The notes beneath the pieces are model-generated. The model was not told the origin of the DNA, did not search any database, and worked only from the letters and a program-made list of their open reading frames with translations. Shown here in pieces: positions 58,871 through 64,000 of a stretch of DNA of 64,000 bases; within the stretch, counting starts at the first letter, position 1; each line of letters opens with the position of its first letter. The translations under genes were made by a program, and so were the position numbers. Origin of the DNA: Larkinella sp049445795 (GTDB lineage: Bacteria; Bacteroidota; Bacteroidia; Cytophagales; Spirosomataceae); the NCBI RefSeq assembly GCF_049445795.1, contig NZ_JBMSDT010000009.1:1-64000 (forward strand), in the 5' to 3' direction.

Positions 58871-61800
58871 TTACTTCAGGTTGCTATCGCCAGCCACCAC
58901 GTTTATCTGATTATTGACATTTACCCACGTTTGTACGCTTAGATCCTTCTGGGCGATCCGGTTCAGATAGCCGTTTGATACGCCGATCGATCCGGCCACA
59001 TCCCCCAACTTCTGGCGAAGCGTTAAGGCCAGCATGGCGTTCCCGGCCTGTTCGGCTTTGATCAGTTGATCCAGCAGCGCCGAAATCTCTTTCACCAGGT
59101 CGGCATGGTGTGCGTTCATCGATAGCCGCATCAAAAACAGGTTCGTCGTCACCGATTTTTGCAGTTCGTCGGATTGCCTGGCCAGCCCGTTCGTAAACGG
59201 CCCCGCCAGGTACTTCTGCATTTCGGCCAGCGCCAGTACCATATCTTCCGTGTTGGTGGCGATATCTTCCATCAGCTTTTGGCTTTTGGCGATTTCTTCA
59301 CTGGTAGCCCCTACGCTTTCCGACACCGAAGCCCCGCTGGCCGTTCCGTTCGGATCTGATCCGTACGAAGCGCCTTCATCACTCCCTTCACCGCCCCCGC
59401 CCAGAAAATCATCGGCATTGTAGGAAACCCCGCCATCGGCAAACTTCCGCCAGGTGGGCGCTTTGGGTACATAATCGCCGTACGTTCCGCCATCCCGGAA
59501 GATCCGGGCGCCGTTCTTGTGCATACTGGAGTGCAACAGCATATCGATGATCGGGCCGTTATTCTTGCGGGTTTCCCGCGAAAGAATCATAAACGGTTCC
59601 CCGCCTTCGGCTTCGCCCACTTCCATCCCGGTCGCCCGATCGACCATCGAAATCCCGGCTTCCCCCGGGCGCGATCCGTGGCGGCCGCCCTGAAGTACAC
59701 CCGCGTTTTTAAAGTAGCCCGGGCCGATCTTGCCCCCTTTGGCAAAGCTGGGCGGTTTCTGGCTTTTGATCATGGCGATCTGGATTCCGGCCGCCACCGC
59801 CGAAGCCGCCACACCGATCAGGCCCAGCGGCCAGCCCATTGTGGCCAGCGATTTCAGGGCCGCCTGGGCCGCGTTGATCAGCGCCATCGTGATCTGAAGC
59901 GCCTGATCCCGCTTCCAAGCCTTCAGCTTTTCGGCCTTCGTTTTTTCGTCCGCTTCTTTGGTAATGTCCAGGACTTTCTTTTCGTACTGATCCTTACTGA
60001 TCACCCCTTTATCATACTGTTCTTTCCAGGACTTTAATTGGGAGTCTTTTTCCTTATCGATCTTCTTAAGCTGGCTTTCCAGGTACTTCTGGTTAAGCTG
60101 CATCAGCGTATTGACCACCTGGCCCATTACCTGAAGCGTGTCCTGGCCGTGTTTGGTGAAATCCTGAAGCGCCTTCTGATTCTTCGCCTGTTCATTGGCC
60201 AGCTTCTTATTCAGAAGATCCATGAACTTGCTGTAATCGCCCTGCATCAGCCCATCGATGGCCGAAAAAAACTGTTGCTGGTTGGCCAGGCGTTGGGCCG
60301 TTTTTTCGGCCGTAAGCGCGGTTTTGGCGGCTTCGTACTGGTTGTCATTCGCCGTAAGCTGGGCCTTCAGCCGGTCATCGATGGCCTTATCAGCGGCCGC
60401 CCGTTTGTCGTGATCGGCGATCAGTTCCGCGTTTTTGGCCTTTTCTTCGGCCGCTTCGTTCTGAAGCTTCTGGCGGTTGAAATTGTACTCGGCCGTTAAC
60501 CGATCCAGCTTCGCCTGGTAAATCGCCTGGGCGTTATTCTTCGCCAGTGAAAGGTTAAGATCGGCATTGGCCACGGCGGCCTGGAATTGCAGATCAAAAA
60601 GCTGGCGTTCGCCCGCCAGTTCCTTTTCCCGCTTCTCCTGGTTCTTCTGAGTTTCCTTCTGGCGCTGTTCGTCGTTTTCCTTCTGAATGTCCGACGAAAG
60701 CTTTTTATTGATCAGATCCAGGGCTTGGGCCTTCCGGGTTTCGTCGGTGATCGTGCGTTCCACTTCGGCCTTCGCCTGGTTGGCCTGGAAGGTCAGTTCG
60801 GCCACTTTCCGCTGGTGTTCATCGGCGATCAGGCTGATCATCAGCTTTTGCTGATTTTCGGCCGCGTCCCGATCTTCCTTCGCCTTCTTATCCCGAAATT
60901 CCTTTTCGATGGCCGCCTTCTGGGTTTCGTACGATTTGTCAGCGGCCGTAAATTGCGCCAGCTTCAGCTTGTGATCGGCCTGGCTTTCCTGGATTCGCTG
61001 TTTCTCCTGATCGATTTCAAACCGTAGCTGGGCGATCTTGCGTTCTTTTTCGTCGGCAATGGCCGCGATGTTCGCTTTTTTGGTGGCTTCGATGGCGTCC
61101 TGGTTGGCTTTCTTCTTTTCGTCGGCCAGCTTCTTTTCGTGATCCCGGCGCTTTTTCTCATCATCCGACAGATAACCCGCGTTATCCTTCGTCATGCCCG
61201 CCAGGCCGGTCTTATTGGCCGCCGTGGCATCCTGCGCGGCCTTATCCGCCCCGGTTTTGCTGGTGGCCACCTTCCGATCCGTGTGGGCTTTGTGGTCGGC
61301 TTCGATCTTGGTTTGTTCGGATTTGATTTTATCCGAATAGCCCTTCCCGTAGGCTTCGGCAATTTTGGCCCCGCCCGTACTCCAGATTTTAGCCGCCCCG
61401 GCGAAGTCCAGATTTTTCAGCGCGTTCCCGAATTGTTGCACCAACGACAAACCGGTTTTCAGGGCTTCCCAGACGCCCGCAATGCCCGCCCGTAGCGGTT
61501 GGACGTTGTTGTACAGCAAGGTAAAACCGGCCACCAATAAGGCCACGGCGGCCACCACCGCGCCGATCGGGTTCATGGCCATCGCGGCATTCAGCAGGTT
61601 TTGCGCCGTTGTCACCGCCCCGGTAACAATCGCCCGCCCTTTTTCGGCGGCCGCCAGGCGAAGGCTGTTCGCTTCGGCCACGATCGCCTGGGCGTTGAAC
61701 GTCACCAGCGCCACGGCCAGGGCCGCGAAGGCCACCTTGTTATCGTTGATAAAACCGGGAACCGCCCGAATCGTATTGACAAACGTAAGAAGCGCCTGGC

Positions 61801-63226
61801 CGCCCCGGATCACAATCGGAATCAACGCCTGGCCAAATTCCACCGACAGGCCTTTTACCTGTTTGCCCATCTTATCCAGTTCGGCGGCCGCGTTGGTGTT
61901 TTTCTTGTTGAATTCGTCGGTTAGGCTGGTGCCTTTCTTCATCTCGTCACCGGCCAGCTTTTGATACCTGGTAACAAGATCCGTCTGATCCTTCAGTAAG
62001 GACATTACTTTCGTGGCTTCCTGGGATTTGATTCCCATATCCGCCAGGCGCTTCGCCACTTCATCGGCCGGAAGCCCCTTCAGTGATTGGGCCAACTGGA
62101 GTAAAAACTGATTCGGGTTCGTGTTGATCAGCTTCTTCATTTCGGCTTCCGAAATACCCAATTGCGTCGCAAACGTGGCCGTGTCTTTGGCCGCCGTAAG
62201 CAGGATGTTCGACAGACCGCCCGCACCAATTTCGGCCGATAGGCCCAATTCCTGGAAGGCCGCGCCCAGGCCCATCGTTTCGTTGATTTGCGGGCTTAAA
62301 TCGCCTAGCTGACCCATTCGGGCCGTAAAGTCCGCCACCACGGGAGCCGTGGCCGAACCGGCCGCGCCCAGAGCGTTCAGGGCCGAACCAATATCGTTAA
62401 TGGCCTTCCCGGCTTCCAGATCCTTCGTTTCCTTGAATAGCTTCTGAAGCCCGCCGATCGTGCTGGCCACTTCTTCGGCCCCGCCCTGAAACTCATCGCC
62501 CAGGGCCACCACGGCCTTATCCACCGATTCGACAAAGCCCAATACTTCGTTTTTGGCGATCCCCAACTGGCCCGCCACTTTGGCGATTTCGGCCAGATCT
62601 TCCGTGGCGGTTCGCGTGTCGATTTGATCGATGGCTTCCACCAGGCCTTCCACCTCTTGCTGGCTCATATCGGTCGCTTTCGCAATGTCCGACATGGCAT
62701 CCGACATCTGGGCGGCCGATGTGATGGATTCCCGCCCGAAGCTGATCACTTCTTCGATGATGTTTTCCAGGCTGAAGGCGGCAAACGTACCGGCGAAGGC
62801 TTCCTTCATCCGATCCATCGCTGAAGTACTGTTATCGATCGGCGTCCGAAGCGCGTCCATTTCGTCCTTCACCTGGCGAATCCGGGTATCCACCTGATCG
62901 ACTTCCTTCATTTTGTCGATCCAGGCATCCGATCCCACTTTCAGATCCCGAAGTTCGGCGTTCAGTTGGCGGGAACGTACATTCAATTCCCGCATCGACG
63001 CATCCGATAGATCGATGGCGCTGGTAAACTCTTTGATCTCGGCTTTCAGATCGGCCTGAAGAACCTTCAGTTCCTTCCAGGCTTCGGATCCTTCTTCGCC
63101 CGCCTGTTTCATCCGGCGAAGTTCCCGGTTCACTTCGGCGGCCGCTTCCTGAAGTTCTTTCAGGGTGGCATCGCCTTCGTCCCCGTCGATTAGAAGTTTA
63201 ATTCTACTGACTTCAAAATCATTCAT
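58871..63226 (-). CDS. Phage tail tape measure protein
   Basis: The 1451-residue protein is the length ruler of a long-tailed phage. Residues 1-130 are a coiled coil. The TP901-type core spans about 140-470 (SAAQMSDAMSDIAKATDMS, AGQLGIAKNEV, LSAEIGAGGLSNIL). Two hydrophobic segments lie near 490-600 (KVAFAALAVALVTFNA, GAVVAAVALLVAGFTLLYN). A very long Lys/Glu/Ala coiled coil runs from about 640 to 1090 (KKRRDHEKKLADEKKK, EKERKIAQLRF repeats), and another hydrophobic stretch comes before a Gly-rich C-terminal part. This suggests a siphovirus- or myovirus-type tail. Confidence 0.92.
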   Translation of the reverse strand: MNDFEVSRIKLLIDGDEGDATLKELQEAAAEVNRELRRMKQAGEEGSEAWKELKVLQADLKAEIKEFTSAIDLSDASMRELNVRSRQLNAELRDLKVGSDAWIDKMKEVDQVDTRIRQVKDEMDALRTPIDNSTSAMDRMKEAFAGTFAAFSLENIIEEVISFGRESITSAAQMSDAMSDIAKATDMSQQEVEGLVEAIDQIDTRTATEDLAEIAKVAGQLGIAKNEVLGFVESVDKAVVALGDEFQGGAEEVASTIGGLQKLFKETKDLEAGKAINDIGSALNALGAAGSATAPVVADFTARMGQLGDLSPQINETMGLGAAFQELGLSAEIGAGGLSNILLTAAKDTATFATQLGISEAEMKKLINTNPNQFLLQLAQSLKGLPADEVAKRLADMGIKSQEATKVMSLLKDQTDLVTRYQKLAGDEMKKGTSLTDEFNKKNTNAAAELDKMGKQVKGLSVEFGQALIPIVIRGGQALLTFVNTIRAVPGFINDNKVAFAALAVALVTFNAQAIVAEANSLRLAAAEKGRAIVTGAVTTAQNLLNAAMAMNPIGAVVAAVALLVAGFTLLYNNVQPLRAGIAGVWEALKTGLSLVQQFGNALKNLDFAGAAKIWSTGGAKIAEAYGKGYSDKIKSEQTKIEADHKAHTDRKVATSKTGADKAAQDATAANKTGLAGMTKDNAGYLSDDEKKRRDHEKKLADEKKKANQDAIEATKKANIAAIADEKERKIAQLRFEIDQEKQRIQESQADHKLKLAQFTAADKSYETQKAAIEKEFRDKKAKEDRDAAENQQKLMISLIADEHQRKVAELTFQANQAKAEVERTITDETRKAQALDLINKKLSSDIQKENDEQRQKETQKNQEKREKELAGERQLFDLQFQAAVANADLNLSLAKNNAQAIYQAKLDRLTAEYNFNRQKLQNEAAEEKAKNAELIADHDKRAAADKAIDDRLKAQLTANDNQYEAAKTALTAEKTAQRLANQQQFFSAIDGLMQGDYSKFMDLLNKKLANEQAKNQKALQDFTKHGQDTLQVMGQVVNTLMQLNQKYLESQLKKIDKEKDSQLKSWKEQYDKGVISKDQYEKKVLDITKEADEKTKAEKLKAWKRDQALQITMALINAAQAALKSLATMGWPLGLIGVAASAVAAGIQIAMIKSQKPPSFAKGGKIGPGYFKNAGVLQGGRHGSRPGEAGISMVDRATGMEVGEAEGGEPFMILSRETRKNNGPIIDMLLHSSMHKNGARIFRDGGTYGDYVPKAPTWRKFADGGVSYNADDFLGGGGEGSDEGASYGSDPNGTASGASVSESVGATSEEIAKSQKLMEDIATNTEDMVLALAEMQKYLAGPFTNGLARQSDELQKSVTTNLFLMRLSMNAHHADLVKEISALLDQLIKAEQAGNAMLALTLRQKLGDVAGSIGVSNGYLNRIAQKDLSVQTWVNVNNQINVVAGDSNLK

Positions 63227-63238
63227 GGCTCTAAATGA

Positions 63239-63273
63239 AAAATGCTTTCAGCGAACTTCGCCGAAAGCATTTT
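63239..63273 (-). terminator. Intrinsic terminator
   Basis: AAAATGCTTTC (63239-63249) pairs with GAAAGCATTTT (63263-63273), between the cargo gene ending at 63317 and the tape measure start. It separates the AT-rich gene from the tail operon. Confidence 0.82.
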
Positions 63274-63316
63274 CTGAACATAGGACGCCATTCCAAGCAA
63301 CTGCCTTATTTGTCAT

Positions 63317-63931
63317 CTAAGATGAGGGAGTGAACGTATTAGGTATGCTATCATAGCGTTCATCAAAAGTCCAAGGGAAATCAAAATATTGGAGACAGGT
63401 GACCTTCCACCACGGGCCGTTAGACTTTTGTTGTTTTGCTAAACCTATCCAAAATTGTTTTTTAGCTTGATACTTCCTAAGTAAGCTATACGTCTCTAAA
63501 ATATAATTTAATTTAGCAGTAGGAACATCATAGGTAACAAATGTCACACCTACTACCTCGAATGAATTTGTAAGTGATGTAATCCCTATCACTTCTTTTT
63601 TATATTTTTTATTAAATGCCTCATTTATTCGCTTAATCAACCTTTCTCGAGTCTCAGGCATAATGTTTAATAAATGCTCATTAATCACCGAAAAGCCTGG
63701 ATTTCTATCATCTTCAATATGCTTAATTAAATTAAGCCACTCTTCTTCAACTAGTAAAGTAGGCTTTACTCCACCACGCAAATAATATTCATCAAATTTA
63801 ATTAAATAATCAGGATCAACACCAATATGAGTAACATCCTCTCCAATAGTATTTGGTTTTTTAAGGCTTCCCTGTTCCAAATACCATCCAAAAGGAGTAA
63901 GCTCATCTTGAAAAAAGAAAACTTCTTCCAT
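63317..63931 (-). CDS. AT-rich prophage cargo gene, unknown function
   Basis: The 204-residue protein is acidic/aromatic-rich at the N-terminus (MEEVFFFQDELTPFGWYLEQG) and contains PTLLVEEEWLNLIKHIEDDRN and PWWKVTCLQYFDFPWTFDERYDS. No signal peptide, membrane helix or recognised domain is visible. Its low GC and its own terminator, in the middle of phage structural genes, mark it as an inserted cargo gene (moron). An immunity or exclusion role is possible but unproven. Confidence 0.6.
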   Translation of the reverse strand: MEEVFFFQDELTPFGWYLEQGSLKKPNTIGEDVTHIGVDPDYLIKFDEYYLRGGVKPTLLVEEEWLNLIKHIEDDRNPGFSVINEHLLNIMPETRERLIKRINEAFNKKYKKEVIGITSLTNSFEVVGVTFVTYDVPTAKLNYILETYSLLRKYQAKKQFWIGLAKQQKSNGPWWKVTCLQYFDFPWTFDERYDSIPNTFTPSS

Positions 63932-64000
63932 TTGTGATCTTATCCTCTCTTTAATATAATGTAAGAATACTGATGGTGACGAAGGTAGTATTGACGTAAT

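Larger units (their letters stand above)
55048..64000. mobile_element. Prophage (partial), integrated at tRNA-Arg
   Basis: The element starts after tRNA-Arg with a tyrosine recombinase, then carries phage tail genes on the opposite strand: a hub/baseplate-like protein and a 1451-residue tape measure. Two AT-rich cargo genes lie at 56620-57372 and 63317-63931. The other end, with capsid and packaging genes, lies outside the window. I cannot locate the left attachment repeat without the far boundary. Confidence 0.8.

Overview
The window comes from a Bacteroidota chromosome, most likely a member of the Cytophagales close to Spirosoma or Larkinella. The evidence is SusC/SusD outer-membrane pairs, GSCFA, NifU/Mrp and alpha-E families, Bacteroidota-type promoters (a -7 box of the form TAnnTTTG) and weak Shine-Dalgarno use. 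Base composition is moderate to slightly GC-rich, except for a few clearly AT-rich accessory islands.

Layout. 0.1-13 kb is mostly housekeeping: a Tudor-like hypothetical, a methyltransferase, SixA, release factor 3, peptidase T, an SDR, a long Ddl-like ATP-grasp ligase, NifU and Mrp for Fe-S assembly, GSCFA, and the rpsF-rpsR-rplI operon. 13.4-19.6 kb holds a YggS/DUF423/cytochrome c/psi-like operon, an ethanolamine-type permease with a methyltransferase, and a four-helix coiled-coil membrane protein. 19.6-22.4 kb holds a NIPSNAP protein, an orphan alpha-E protein and a beta-barrel-like secreted protein.

22.4-29.8 kb is the most interesting part. It is a minus-strand cluster that looks like a small RiPP (ribosomally made, modified and exported peptide) locus. 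It comprises a 63-residue precursor with a double-glycine leader and a Cys-rich core (C-H-C-D-C near the start, two more Cys near the end), a CPBP membrane protease, a divergent HEXXH-type putative peptide-modifying enzyme whose motif reads HQIGH, an exported metallo-beta-lactamase-fold hydrolase, a C39-peptidase ABC exporter and an HlyD-type adaptor. A divergent XRE regulator sits just beyond it. No LanB/LanC/LanM, radical SAM, YcaO or ATP-grasp RiPP maturase is present, so the set of enzymes is unusual.

30.6-35 kb carries glycogen/maltose-1-phosphate genes (glgB, maltokinase) with a Uma2 gene between them. 35-43.5 kb holds small secreted proteins, a lytic transglycosylase, RecQ, a carboxypeptidase-regulatory-domain protein and an S9 peptidase. 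43.7-49.4 kb is a SusC-SusD-lipoprotein uptake operon. 50-54.9 kb holds asnS, rpoN, a PAP2-like protein and an enoyl-CoA hydratase.

From about 55 kb to the end is the edge of a prophage. A tyrosine recombinase lies directly after tRNA-Arg(ACG). It is followed by tail genes (a 1451-residue tape measure and a hub/baseplate-like protein), flanked by two AT-rich cargo genes of unknown function.

Two genome-wide signals run through the window. One is a set of long intergenic hairpins built from 7-8 nt units, some of which supply the ends of neighbouring reading frames. The other is a strong excess of the octamer CCGGTTTT/AAAACCGG.
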